Assembly: GCA_026018925.1 (NCBI GenBank)
Contig: JAKSZU010000006.1
Location: 127,983,592-128,047,591 of the forward strand
DNA: 64,000 bases
Direction of reading: 5' to 3'
From: Tupaia tana
Lineage: Eukaryota; Chordata; Mammalia; Scandentia; Tupaiidae
Under the pieces are notes generated by a model that saw only the letters and a program-made list of their open reading frames with translations, ran no database searches and had not been told where the DNA came from. Positions 50,970 through 61,930 of the stretch are shown here, in pieces. Position numbers and translations under genes: made by a program. Position 1 is the stretch's first letter; each line of letters starts with the position of its first letter.

Positions 50970-51209
50970 GACAACCCCATGGCCTGCCTGGCAGTTAAGG
51001 GAGCCAGACCCCACATGACTAACTGCATGGTTGAAGTCTCAGCCCCAAAGGCTTGAGAAACAAAGTACGTGTCCATGCTTGCTCAAACTCGGAACAGGGT
51101 GGAGAGATGGACGGGAAGGGATTATGGCGTGACCACACTCCATCGTGGGGTACATTCTTCCTCACCCTTTTTGGTGAGCACATGTGCCCTTTGGCAAATA
51201 AAAAAAAGA
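50970..51209 (+). mobile_element. tRNA-derived SINE, old type
   Basis: GTTAAGGGAGCCAGACCCC, GTGACCACACTCCATCG, TGCCCTTTGGCAAATAAAAA. Confidence 0.8.
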
Positions 51210-51790
51210 ACAGTTTCCGTTGCTGAGGGACACAGTGATGACAGTGACCAAGGGATTTCGCGATGGCCGTGGCAGATGGGCCAGGCCACAGAGGCCTTGT
51301 GTAGACACCCGCAGAGAGCAGATGACTGACCTCGTCCAGCGTTACATCTCCGTGCAGCCTCCCCTGGGGTGTGTCCGGCAGGACGCCCTGTTCTGGGCTC
51401 AGCACGCTGCACGCAGTATCCGTGATGTGCCACTTACCCAGTGCGATGCGAGAACATGCCCCAGGAATCACAGACCTATGAAAGAGGTCAGAGCCTTGAG
51501 TCCTTTGCGCATGCGGAAGCCCGTGCTCCAGTCCTGAGTGCAGGTGACAAAAGTGCCCTTCTCATCAAACAGCCCACGCTTGGTGCTCAAGTGTCCCTCG
51601 ATCGGCGGGAGCCTCCTCTGCCTTCTCCGTGCCAGGTCTCTGAAGATCTGCCCTGCGGGCGTCAGTCCCAGGGATAATCCCCCCATCTTCTCATGCAGTC
51701 ATTCTTCCTCAGGAAACTCCTCCTCTCCACTTCCGGGCTGGATTAAGTACCCTCCTCTACTCCTGTCTCCACCATTCAACAAGTAAAAGT
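51210..51790. other. GC- and CpG-rich block, unidentified
   Basis: Clearly higher G+C and more CpG than its surroundings. On the - strand 51468-51686 an open frame reads TPAGQIFRDLARRRQRRLPP and LSTKRGLFDEKGTFVT. I recognise no family; it could be a decayed retrocopy, an exon-like relic or a GC-rich old repeat. Confidence 0.4.
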
Positions 51791-51953
51791 TGTCTATCAA
51801 ATGGAAAGAAAGAAACGGTCGAAAAAGCTCTCAATGTTAAGGATGCTGCAAAGACAGTTGTCCGTTTTCAGGTCGACATTTTTAGATTTTTCATAAGTTG
51901 AAGTAGTTGAAAAGGATGTGATTTCTGGCATACTGTAACTATTGGCATTTTTA

Positions 51954-52089
51954 TAAATTGTTTTATTTAACTGTTTTTAATTCTACCAGAGAGGGAAATG
52001 AGAAAGCAAGCCGCCAGGTCCAGGACTCGAACCACAACTGGCCACGTGGGAATCCAGCACCCCTAACCACCACGCCACTTGCCGGCCCC
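51954..52089 (-). mobile_element. tRNA-derived SINE, short type
   Basis: TTTTAATTCTACCAGAGAGGG tail, CACTTGCCGGCCCC head end. Target duplication ACTATTGGCATTTT / ACTATTAACATTTT. Confidence 0.93.
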
Positions 52090-52111
52090 CACTATTAACA
52101 TTTTAAAGTGT

Positions 52112-52350
52112 AGAGTGGTGAAAGGGCTGGACTCCCACATAGCTGACTGCGGAAAAAGGCCAGCAGGTGGAGTAGTGGTTAAGGTGCCGGATCTCACATA
52201 GCCGACTGCGTGGTTCATGTCCCAGAGCCAGTGGCTTAAAAAACACCGGGCACACACGTGTGCAAGCCAAAACCCCTGGGGGAGAAGGGAGAAGCGATTG
52301 CAACATGGCTGCCCCCCTCCCTTCTCCCCAGGAATGATTTCTCAGTTTTC
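52112..52350 (+). mobile_element. tRNA-derived SINE, dimer-like (partial head plus full copy)
   Basis: A partial head (GTGGTGAAAGGGCTGGACTCC to GACTGCGG) is followed by AAAAAGGCCAGCAGGTGGAG, a second head, and a diverged body. Confidence 0.75.
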
Positions 52351-52351
52351 C

Positions 52352-52573
52352 ATTTTTTTTGTTTTTGCCAGAAGTTGCACTTACTCACTGGGGAGAGACA
52401 GACAGGAGGAAAGGGAGAGAGCTCCACTCTCCTAACTCCCAGCGAGGACTGACCATGAGCAATCCCTTCTCCATTTCTCACTCCTTTCCGATTTGTGGGT
52501 GCACACGTCCAAGACACCTTTTTCAGCCCAACCATGCGATCAGCCTTAACTGCACACCACTGGCCACCCTGAT
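52352..52573 (-). mobile_element. tRNA-derived SINE, old type
   Basis: TTTTTGCCAGAAGTTGCAC to CACCACTGGCCACC. Confidence 0.7.
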
Positions 52574-52629
52574 TTTGGTGATTCCTGATTCTGTCCCTAT
52601 CTATGAAATCTTTTTACTTGGTTATTACA

Positions 52630-52790
52630 GGTTTTGTGTTTGTATTTTTAATTTGCTAAAGGCACATGGCACTTGTCAGAGACTGAGAGAAAGTGACAAA
52701 GCACCTCCCAGGGCGGTGGCCATGCAACAATCCCTTCTCCAGTCTCCCCACAGTTTAGGCGTGAATGGCCCCTCTAGCCTCCCTGGAGGA
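52630..52790 (-). mobile_element. tRNA-derived SINE, old type, head missing
   Basis: TTTAATTTGCTAAAGGCACATG, CACCTCCCAGGGCGGTGG, AATCCCTTCTCCAGTC. Confidence 0.7.
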
Positions 52791-52794
52791 CTTT

Positions 52795-52862
52795 TTCATT
52801 TTTGTCAAAGGTACATGTGCTAGCCAGAAGCAGAGACAGAGAAAGTGAGAAATCCCCCCATG
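52795..52862 (-). mobile_element. tRNA-derived SINE, long type, tail part of split copy
   Basis: TTTTTGTCAAAGGTACATGTGC to GAGAAATCCCCCCATG; continues at about 53007. Confidence 0.88.
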
Positions 52863-53006
52863 GGGCCAGTAGGTGGCGTGGTGGTTAAGGCATTGGAATT
52901 CCCACATGGGCTACCATGGTTCAAGTCCTAGACCCTGTGGCTTGCTTTCTAACTCTCCCTCTCTTTCTCTGATAAAGCTCATGTAAAATAAATTAATATA
53001 TAAAAA
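52863..53006 (+). mobile_element. tRNA-derived SINE, short type, nested
   Basis: GGGCCAGTAGGTGGCG to a GATAAAGCTCATGTAAAATAA tail; flanked by GAAATCCCCCCATG / GAAATCATCCCCCCAGG of the host SINE. Confidence 0.92.
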
Positions 53007-53181
53007 GAAATCATCCCCCCAGGGGGATGACCATGCCACAATTCCTTCTCCATTCTCAGGATTTGGGATACACTCGCACACATGCCCAGTGTGATGTTCA
53101 AGCCCCAGGGTCCAGGACTTTTTCCGCAGTCAGCTATGTGGGAGTCCAGCCCTTTCACCACCGCACTACCTGCTGGACCCC
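53007..53181 (-). mobile_element. tRNA-derived SINE, long type, head part of split copy
   Basis: GAAATCATCCCCCCAGGGGG to CACTACCTGCTGGACCCC. Confidence 0.9.
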
Positions 53182-53189
53182 TCCCTGAA

Positions 53190-53446
53190 TGTTTTTGTTT
53201 TTTTCTTGGAGAGGGGGATTTTTGCTATAGGGCATGTATGCTCGCTGGAAACACAGAAAGAAAGCAAGAAATCATCCCTCCCCCAGAGATGGCCACACCA
53301 CAATCTGTTCTCCATTCTCCCATGGGATTCTGGGCACACACACACCTGCACCTAGTGTGAGTCTCAAGCTGCCAGATCCAGGGCCCAAACTGCAGTTAGC
53401 CCTATGGGAATCCAGTGCCTTAACCACCACACCACATGCTGGCCAC
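53190..53446 (-). mobile_element. tRNA-derived SINE, long type
   Basis: GGGATTTTTGCTATAGGGC to CACCACATGCTGGCC. Confidence 0.92.
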
Positions 53447-53481
53447 ATTCTCAGGTGATTTTTAAAGTAAGATTCAGAGAA

Positions 53482-53708
53482 GTGGGCCAACCCATTATAT
53501 GGTGATTAAGGCAACTTGATCCCATATAGCTGACTGCCTGGTTCAAGTCCTGGACCCAGCAGCTTGAGAAACGCACCAGTCCCAAAAGGAGAAATAGGGA
53601 AGAAGGGACTGGGACGTGACCAACATTTCAGGGGAGGTGCGTCTCACTTTCCCTTTCTCTTTCTCCGGCAAGTGCATGGACCCTCTTGCAGATAAAAAAG
53701 AAAAAATG
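53482..53708 (+). mobile_element. tRNA-derived SINE, old type
   Basis: GGCAACTTGATCCCATATAGC, GACCCAGCAGCTTGAGAAAC, GACCCTCTTGCAGATAAAAAA. Confidence 0.82.
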
Positions 53709-53921
53709 GTTTGAAAAGGCAGAGTTTATACATGTAAAGACCCAGAATGCATGAGGCTTCCTATGCTCTCTTTTTCTGTGTCAGCTTTAACAGACTTTTG
53801 ACCCTGCTTCAGTCCCCAGGTGTATTTAGACTCAGAATCTACTCCTCATATCCCATCCCATTAAAATGTGCTTTTATTAGCCCTAGATGATTATGAAAAT
53901 GTCAATTAAAAGTGGATAAAA

Positions 53922-54031
53922 ATGCCACCAGCAACTGGCATGGTGGTTATGGAGCTGGACACTTCCACCTGGTAAACCAGGGTTTGAGTCCTGGACCTAG
54001 TGGCTTGCTTTCTCACTTTCTCTTTCTTTGC

Positions 54032-54067
<36 letters not shown>

Positions 54068-54117
54068 TGGTCAAATTAAAATAAATGAATGAATAAATAA
54101 TAATAAATTGTTAAAAG
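53922..54117 (+). mobile_element. tRNA-derived SINE, short type
   Basis: GCCACCAGCAACTGGC, GTGGCTTGCTTTCTCAC; its TC block has become (TG)n at 54034-54066; tail CTGGTCAAATTAAAATAAA. Confidence 0.93.
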
Positions 54118-54153
54118 ACTAACCAACTAGTAATAATTTAAATAAATAAATAA

Positions 54154-54270
54154 GTAGAACCAGCCCTGAGACCTGGTATAGGGAGCTAGATCCCACATGG
54201 CCAACCAGGCTTTCAGAGTCCTGGTCCCAGCAGCTCGAAAAGCATGCTGGACACATTTAAAAAAAAAAAA
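54154..54270 (+). mobile_element. tRNA-derived SINE, old type, 3'-truncated
   Basis: GAACCAGCCCTGAGACC, GGGAGCTAGATCCCACATGG, CAGCTCGAAAAGCATGCTGG then an A run. Confidence 0.8.
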
Positions 54271-54331
54271 AGCAATTACCTTATGAGGACTCAGGCCTCT
54301 TGAATGGATTAATGCCGCTACCACAGGGTAG

Positions 54332-54915
<584 letters not shown>

Positions 54916-54918
54916 GAG

Positions 54919-55183
54919 ATGGGACCAGCAGTTAGCATAATGGCTATGCCACTGGACTCCCACGTAGTCAACCGCGGTTCGCGTCCTGGACCCGGTGGCT
55001 TAAAACTCACGCCGAGCGCGTGTGCGTGTGTGCCCAAGATCCCGAGAGGAGAATGGAGGAGAAGGGATTGCCGCATGGCCATCCCCCCTGGGGGGGTGAT
55101 TTCTTGCTTTCTGTCTCTCTGTCTTTCTCTGTCTGTCTGGCGAGCGCAAGCACCCTATAGCGGAAGAACCTCTCCAAAAAAAA
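54919..55183 (+). mobile_element. tRNA-derived SINE, long type, in the RPS18 tail
   Basis: Begins 4-8 nt after the A run of the RPS18 copy and is young (CGCCGAGCGCGTGTGCG). The outer target duplication AAAAAGGATGAGTCTGGC (54341-54358) / AAAAAGGATGAGTTTGGC (55182-55199) encloses both elements. Confidence 0.95.
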
Positions 55184-55394
55184 AAAGGATGAGTTTGGCC
55201 CAGTTTCCTCTGTCTCGTGCACTTGCTTGCCAGACTGCTCTTCCATAATGTAGCAAGAAAGCCCTCGCCATGCTAGAGTCAGGCTCTTGGACTTGCCAAC
55301 CTCCAGAACTGTAAGAATTTTCTTTTTCCTTCATACATTACCCAGCCTGTGGCATTCTGTTACAGTAACAGGAAACAAGGACATGCCGCCAGGT

Positions 55395-55632
55395 TTTCTT
55401 TCTTTTTTAGAATTTTACCATAGGATATATATGCTTGCTGGAGAAAGAGGAAAAGTGAGAAATCACTGCCCAGGGAGGGTAGCCACATGGCAATCCCTTT
55501 TGCATTATCTTGGGACTTGGGGGCACATGCTCACATGTACCCTGTGTTTTTCAAGCCTCCAGATTAGGGTCTTAGATCGTGTAAACAGCCATGTGAGATC
55601 TGGTGCCTTCACCACCACATCTGCAACCCCTG
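55395..55632 (-). mobile_element. tRNA-derived SINE, old type
   Basis: AATTTTACCATAGGATATATATGC, CATGTGAGATCTGGTGCC. Confidence 0.7.
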
Positions 55633-55723
55633 CCCCCCAGCTTTTCTTTTTAAGAAATAAGATTACATGCAGATCTTTGCCAAATGACGAGTTGTGAGGA
55701 CCTCTGTAAACAGATAAAACATC

Positions 55724-55979
55724 AGGCCTAGGAGCAAGCGGGTGTCACAGTGGTTAAGGCACTGAACTCCCACATGGCCGATTGCAGTTCAAATCCCAGA
55801 CCTGGTGACTTGAAACTCATGCTGGGTGTGTGTGCATGCATGCCCAAAACTCCCAAGATGGAGAATGATAGAGAAGGGACTGCAGCGTGGCCATCCCCCT
55901 GGGGGTTGATTTCTTGATTATTTTTTGTCCTTATCTGGTAAGCGGACATGCCCTATGGCAAAAATCTCTCAAAAAAAAA
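55724..55979 (+). mobile_element. tRNA-derived SINE, long type
   Basis: GGCCTAGGAGCAAGCGGGTG to GCCCTATGGCAAAAATCTCTC. Confidence 0.92.
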
Positions 55980-56073
55980 GAAGCAGCAGACCTGAAACAA
56001 GGACAGCCTGTAATACTCTACTGGAAGATGACAGGGATATCATGCAGTTACTAATATTTCAAACCAACTGATT

Positions 56074-56333
56074 TGCTTGTGTTTTAGAGGTTTTTGCCTT
56101 AAGGTATGTGTGCTCACCAGAAAGAGAGACAGAGACACTGAGCAAAAATGTGAGATATTACCCTCTTGGGAGATGGCCTCACTGATCCTTTCTCCTCCAT
56201 TCTTCTCCTGTAACCTTGGGCATGCACACACACACACACCTGGCATGATTTTCAAGCCACCAAGTTCAAGACTCAAGCCACAATCGACCCTGTGAGAGTC
56301 CAGTGACCTACCTGCTATGTCATCTGCTGGCCT
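56074..56333 (-). mobile_element. tRNA-derived SINE, long type
   Basis: GAGGTTTTTGCCTTAAGGTATG to GTCATCTGCTGGCC. Confidence 0.9.
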
Positions 56334-56479
56334 GAAATCCAACTGGTTTTTAAACATATCACCCCAACCTTCACAGCAAAGATGAGGGAAGCAACTGCTT
56401 CTAATAGAATTCTCTAAAAGTACCAAAGAAGAAAACAAGCGTTCGACAAAAAATAAAGAAGAAGAACAGATGCTCAATG

Positions 56480-56665
56480 TCTGTGATAATCAGTGATATG
56501 CAAATTAATACTAGATACTGTTCTTCTTTAACCCATCAGATTGGAAACAATCAAGCGTAATAATACCCGGCAATATCAGGGTGTAGGGAGAAGGATATAC
56601 TCATATTGGGTTGGTGGGAGTGTAAACTGGTAAGACCTTTAAAAACCTTTAAAATGCTTATTACT
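56480..56665 (+). mobile_element. L1 ORF2 fragment (old)
   Basis: GATATGCAAATTAATACTAG, CATCAGATTGGAAACAATCA and GGGTTGGTGGGAGTGTAAAC follow the late ORF2 order of L1. Broken frame. Confidence 0.85.
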
Positions 56666-56670
56666 GTTTA

Positions 56671-56776
56671 GCTGGGTGCACACCCACAGTCCCAGCTACC
56701 CTGGGCTGAGGGAGTAGGATTAAGAGTTCAAGAAGGTCATCTTGGACAACATAGTGAAACCATACATTTAAAAAAA
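56671..56776 (+). mobile_element. 7SL-like SINE monomer
   Basis: GCTGGGTGCACACCCACAGT, CCCAGCTACCCTGGGCTGAGG, AAGAGTTCAAGAAGGTC, TTGGACAACATAGTGAAACC and an A tail align in order with the Alu left monomer / 7SL ends (fossil monomer type). Confidence 0.85.
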
Positions 56777-56888
56777 TTAAAAGCAGCTTTTACATCAGGA
56801 AGCAATAAGGTTAGGGCCAAGAATGCAGTTGTGTTTTGTGCACTAAAATGATAATTGGGTCAAAACTTAACTGGATTAAAATGCAGGC

Positions 56889-57130
56889 AAGGGACCAGCA
56901 GTTAGCGTGATAGCTATGTCGCTGAACTCCCATGTAGTCAACTGCGGTTCAAGTCCCAGACCCGGTGGCTTAAACTCACACTGGGCGCGTGTGCATGTGT
57001 GCCCAAGATCCCGAGAGGACAATGGAGGAGAAGGGATTGCTGCGTGGCCATCCCCCCTGGGGGGGTGATTTCTCGCTTTCTGTCTGGCAACCACATGCGC
57101 CCTATAGCTAAAACCCCTCCAAAAAGAAAA
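56889..57130 (+). mobile_element. tRNA-derived SINE, long type
   Basis: Target-site duplication AAAATGCAGGC (56878-56888) / AAAATGCAGAC (57131-57141). Confidence 0.95.
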
Positions 57131-57214
57131 AAAAATGCAGACGATTGAAGACAAGACTTGTTGGAATGGTAGATCGGGTAGATGTTTTCTACATAGAAAA
57201 CCTTTCAGTTTGCA

Positions 57215-57322
57215 AGCCTGAGCACACTTAGGTAGAGAGTCATAGTCAAACCACAGTCCTCCTTCATGCCTCATCCTGTCCAGATTTTGAGTATATATGC
57301 ACACGCACCCAGCATGCTTCTT
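57215..57322 (-). mobile_element. tRNA-derived SINE, old type, body part of split copy
   Basis: CCACAGTCCTCCTTCATGCC, CACGCACCCAGCATGC; the head continues at 57619. Confidence 0.75.
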
Positions 57323-57601
57323 TTTCTTTTTTGAGAGAGGTGGGGGGGGGGGGGGTGTTTCTGCTATAGGGTACATGCGCTCACCAGAAAGACAGAGAGA
57401 GACAGAGAGACAGAAAGCAAGAAATCACCCCCCCAAGGGGGATGGCCACACCGCAATCCCTTCTCCTCCATTCTCCTCTCGGGATCTTGAGCACACATAC
57501 ACACAGGCCCGGCGTGAGTTTCAGTCACTGGGTATGGGACTCGAACCACGGATGACTACATGGGAGTCCAGCAACATAGCCATTACACTAACTGCTGGTC
57601 C
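57323..57601 (-). mobile_element. tRNA-derived SINE, long type, nested
   Basis: Target-site duplication CACCCAGCATGCTTCTT (57306-57322) / CACCCAGTATGTTTCTT (57602-57618). G13 run near 57342. Confidence 0.95.
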
Positions 57602-57618
57602 CACCCAGTATGTTTCTT

Positions 57619-57709
57619 AAGTCAGTGGGTTCAGGACTCAAACCATGTGGTTGGTCATGTAGGATTTGGCATCCCTTAACCATTAGGCTACAGACCAACC
57701 TAGTAATGT
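57619..57709 (-). mobile_element. tRNA-derived SINE, old type, head part of split copy
   Basis: CAGGACTCAAACCATGTGG, GTAGGATTTGGCATCCC, CAGACCAACC. Confidence 0.75.
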
Positions 57710-57727
57710 GTATTTTTAAATAATTAT

Positions 57728-57870
57728 CTCTTTAGTTTTTATTATAATTATTATTCATTTGCTATAGGGCTTGAGAGATGGAGAGAGAAAGTGAGGAAAC
57801 AAGCCGCCAGGTATGGGACTCAAACCGTGGTCTGCCGTGGGAGCCTTAACCACCATGCCACCTGCTGGAC
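57728..57870 (-). mobile_element. tRNA-derived SINE, intermediate type
   Basis: ATTCATTTGCTATAGGGC kept with short body. Target duplication CTAGTAATGTGTATTTTT (57710-57727) / CTAGTAATATCTATTTTT (57871-57888). Confidence 0.94.
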
Positions 57871-57959
57871 CTAGTAATATCTATTTTTTAACCAATTTTA
57901 ATTAAGTAGAATTAAATAGAAAAATATACCTACCAGTCAGGAGAAGACTTCCAGCAACT

Positions 57960-58047
57960 AGAACCAGCAAATGACATAATGGTTACATGGCTGGATTCCC
58001 AGGTAGTTGACCGTGGTTAGAGTTCCAGACCCAGCGGCTCAAAACTC
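57960..58047 (+). mobile_element. tRNA-derived SINE, long type, head of split copy
   Basis: GAACCAGCAAATGACATAATGG to GCGGCTCAAAACTC; the body resumes at 59801 after a 1.75-kb insertion. Confidence 0.9.
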
Positions 58048-59800
58048 TGGATAAAATTATGCTAGAAAATCTTTAGCAACAAAGTGGCGAATCTGTGAAA
58101 GTGCACCAAGTTGATGTTGCTATCCCTTTGCATCTCAAAAGCCAGCTGAGGAAAGGGTCTCCCCTTGGTGGCGGAGAAGGAGAGACAGAGTCTGCAGACA
58201 TGATGCCATTTGTCATGTTAACAAACAAGAAAAGGCAATAAACAGCAGTTTAAGATCCTTAATGTACCCATGTCTTCCCAACTTGCTGCAAATCATTGGA
58301 GCCAACAACAGGCAGAACAAGAAGAAAGGATGTGAATGGAAAAACTCACAGTAGGTATCAATGAACGGCAAGAACAAGATTACCGAGAAATGTTGCAGTC
58401 TCTCGCACAGCGCCCAGCTCCAGCAAACACCAATCGTGAACGGCGGCCTCATTACCAACACCCAAAGGGAGCACCTAATGCAGACCTAGTCTTTAAGACT
58501 GGTGGGAGCAGACGTTGACCAGCAGCACGTGTCATGTCATTAGGTCCTGTATCTGATGTGGATAGTGGAGTCCTCCAGCAATTGAATGAGAGCAGTGGAC
58601 ACATCTCAGCATGTCGGTCTAGAGAGTTGCGAATCTAAACCTGGGACAGGCTGGGGCCATGAGGCAGAAACACCAGCCTCTGCCAACACCGGAACAAGCT
58701 GATGCTTCTAGACAAGGCGTGAAAGGCCTTTTGTAACGGAAATCACGTGAGGGTTAATCTTCTCTTGAGAATGGCAGTCAAGAAATGAGATGGTTCACTT
58801 GGCTACTGAGCAGTTCCACCAAGGAGAGTCAATGAGACGACTGAGCCGGAGAAGGACAGTCGTGATGGTGATGGTATGGGGGTAACGAACCTGAGTTTTA
58901 AACTTGATTGAGTCACAGTGTCTCTGAATCGAACATCTCATGTTGGAAGAAGATACATTTGGGGGCTCCAGGACTATAGTAGAAAAGTATAGAGCAAGCA
59001 GTAAAATCTTCTAGTTAAAAACTTTCGTGCAGGACAACAAAATGATGAAAGATATCCAAGTACCAGTAATCCACCAGGAAGGCTTTTGTTCGGGAATTTG
59101 TTTCAAGAGGAACAAGGGATGAGGGAGAAAAATTTGTTTTAATCTATCAGAGTCAGTAATATGAAATGCCTACTAGGGTAAAAGAATAATGTGAAGACGA
59201 TGAGTACACAGAGAGCATTAATTCAGATGTCTTAGAAAAATCTGACACCAGCCCAAGAACAGGGATCTGGTTGAGCCCATTGTAAGTATCATTGAAAACT
59301 GATGCTCCAGTCAGCATGTCAGAACACAAATGAAGGACACGGTAAGAGTGGATCAGAATATTTTGTTGACCTTCATGGGTTTACAGCCTCTGTCTAAACA
59401 AAGTATGGAAACAAGTAGAACTTTTATTTTGCTTTTGTTTTCATTTTGTTTTGGTTTCTCCCCATTAAATAGAAATGAGGGTTCTTAGTCTGTTTCTGAC
59501 AATTTGTTAATGTATTAGGATAGATGTCTTTCGTTTGCTTCCTAGTAGGCATAGTAAATTTAGTTGAAGAGTACATCTGGATGCTACAACTTAATTACAT
59601 CTTTTCTAGCTAATTTGCATTTTTTTCTTTTACCATGTTTCAGTTTCTGCATGTAGATTTCAATAAGGAAACTTGTAAAGTTGTAACATTTCACATGGAA
59701 ATGCTGCCCAATCTTCACCAGCTTCAGAAATCTGACCTTTGCTGATGCTGCAATAAAGTGTTGTAATAAAAAAAAATAAAATAAAAATAAAAAAAAAAAA
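58048..59800 (+). pseudogene. processed pseudogene, parent gene not identified
   Basis: Intronless, with an mRNA-like 3' end (AATAAA at 59752, A-rich tail 59767-59800), inserted inside a SINE between AAAACTC repeats. Best coding segment, 58340-58515: MEKLTVGINERQEQDYREML, QSLAQRPAPANTNRERRPHY, QHPKGAPNADLVFKTGG. Upstream frames add LRKGSPLGGGEGETESADMM and SSQLAANHWSQQQAEQEER with stops and shifts between. It looks like the 3' half of a coding region rich in Gln/Glu/Arg plus about 1 kb of 3' UTR. I do not recognise the parent gene with confidence. Confidence 0.8.
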
Positions 59801-59985
59801 ACTCATGCTGGGCACATATGTGTGCATGCCTAAAATCCCAAGAGGAAGATAGAGGAGAAGGGACTGTGGCCTGGCGATCAACCCAAGTGGGTGATTTCTC
59901 ACTTTCTTTCTCTCTGTCTGTCTCTGTCTCTCAAGCAAGCACATGCACCCTATAGCAAAAATCTCTCTCTCTAAAAAACAAAAAA
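59801..59985 (+). mobile_element. tRNA-derived SINE, long type, body of split copy
   Basis: ACTCATGCTGGGCACATATG to CCCTATAGCAAAAATCTCTC; pairs with 57960-58047. Confidence 0.92.
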
Positions 59986-60777
59986 CTTAACAGCACTTAT
60001 ATCTCTCACCTTCACTGAGACAAGTGTTACTGAGCGTCTCCTGAATATTAAATACTAGATGCTTGCAGGCTCTGGAGGTCCTCTCTGAGCGAACATTCAT
60101 TGATCTGTGTGCTTATTTGTTCGGGCGAGTACTGAAAACAAAAGATGGCTGTGCTCTGAAAGCATGAGAGGGCTGACTTAATGGGTGCGGTGGAGATGGC
60201 AGGGAAGTCGTTCCTCAGGAAGTCAACTTGAGCTGAGATCTGAAGAATGAGTAGGAGTTAATTAGAAGAAGGGGAAGGAGTGTGAGGCTTAAGATGAGGC
60301 TTTGGTGGTAGAAGGAGCCTGAAATCAAGCCAGGCCTTGATTGTAGTCTTTGGCCTCAGAGCAGTAGAAAACTGCTGGGTGTTTAAGCAGGAGACTGGCA
60401 TGATCAGAACTGCCTTTAGAACAGATAACCATGTCGTTTCTGTGTACTTACACAGTGGAAAGATTCCGCCAAGCTGAAAAGAAATGGACTCGTACAACAT
60501 GCTTCAGCGTGAAAATGTCGCACAAGGCCGGGATCGAGTGGGGTGGAGACGAGATAACAGAAGCATACATCATAGTGTGGTTTTATCTATCCGAAGTTTG
60601 AAATACTCAAAATCTACAACTACACTGACAAAAATATGGACACATGTAAATGTAAAAGGACAAAGACATGAAAAGTGATCAAAGTAGTATTGATAGTTGC
60701 CTCTAGGGTGGCAGGAGAATATAGTTAGAGAGGGTTACGAGAGGACACAACTGCATTTATTGAAGGATCACTTTTTG
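59986..60777. other. intergenic, probably an old decayed repeat
   Basis: 60045-60430 (GAGCTGAGATCTGAAGAATGAG, GTTTAAGCAGGAGACTGGCATG) reads like a widely dispersed old mammalian repeat that I cannot name. The rest is unique. Confidence 0.4.
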
Positions 60778-60955
60778 GGGCCCAGTGGTTGGCATGGTGA
60801 TTAAGGCGCTAGACTGCCACAAGTCCAACCGTAGTTTGAGTCTTGGACCTGGTAGCTTGCTTTCTCACTTTTCCTTTCTCTTTACCTCTGTCTCTCTCTG
60901 GTCAAAATTTAAAAACAATAACATAAAATTAAATAATTATTTGTTTAAAATAAAA
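60778..60955 (+). mobile_element. tRNA-derived SINE, short type
   Basis: GGGGCCCAGTGGTTGGC, GTAGCTTGCTTTCTCAC, CTCTGGTCAAAATTTAAA. Confidence 0.93.
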
Positions 60956-61223
60956 GAGGTCGAGAAAACTAGCAATATTTGAGTAAAATTATATGTGAGA
61001 GAAACTCAACAGAATCAGCGTATAATTGCATTTGATCAGTACACCGTGTCTGTCCATGTTCTCTGCTTGTGCTCGCTTCATCACGGCCATTCGTCATTGT
61101 CACTATTACATCTCACCTGGATTACTAGGCCAGCTTCCTAAGCAACTAGAGTTGCCCTTTACATTCCATCAACTCTTTTCCTTTTCTTTCTTTTTAATTT
61201 ATTTTTTAAGCATTCTCTTTTTA

Positions 61224-61482
61224 TTTATTTTTTTAAGAGGCTTTTCCTATAGGGCACGTGCGCTCTCCAGAAAGACACAAAGAGACAGAGAGACAGAAAG
61301 CGAGAAATCACCCCCGGGGGGGATGGCCACGCCGCAATCCCTTCTCCTCCATTCTCCTCTTGGGATCTTGGGCACGCACGCACACGTGCCCGGCGTGAGT
61401 TTAAGCCACCGGTCCAGGACTTGAACCACGGTCAACTACATGGGAGTCCAGTGACATAGCCATTATGCTAACTGCTGGTCCC
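61224..61482 (-). mobile_element. tRNA-derived SINE, long type, young
   Basis: AGGGCACGTGCGCTCTCC, GGCACGCACGCACACGTGCCC; head end CTAACTGCTGGTCCC. Confidence 0.94.
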
Positions 61483-61505
61483 TCTTTTAATTATTTGTTT
61501 TATTT

Positions 61506-61770
61506 TTAGTTTTTAAGTTTTTTAGAGAGATTTTTGCTATAGGACACCTGAGCTCCCTGGAGAGACAGAGAAACACAGAGAGACAGAAAGTGAGAAAGCA
61601 CCCTCCAAGGGGGGTGGCCACACTGCTATCCCTTCTCCATTCTCCTCCCAGATTTTGGGCACACATGCACACACACCCGACATGAGTTTCAAGCCTCTGG
61701 ATCCGGGACTCAAACCACGGCCAACTATGTGGGAGTCCAGCGATGTAACTATTATACCGTCTGCTGGTCC
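61506..61770 (-). mobile_element. tRNA-derived SINE, long type
   Basis: GAGAGATTTTTGCTATAGGAC to CCGTCTGCTGGTCC. Confidence 0.93.
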
Positions 61771-61908
61771 TTTTATTTTTTAATTTGACCAGAGAAAGAG
61801 AGAAAGAGAGAGAAAGTAAGAGAGCAAGCCACAAGGTCTGAGACTCAAAACGTGGTGGGCCTTGTGGGAGTCCACTGTTTCAACCACTGCACCACCTGCC
61901 ACCCGCCC
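61771..61908 (-). mobile_element. tRNA-derived SINE, short type
   Basis: TTTTAATTTGACCAGAGAAAG to CACCTGCCACCCGCCCC. Confidence 0.9.
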
Positions 61909-61930
61909 CTTTCCTTTTCTTAAGTGTGCA

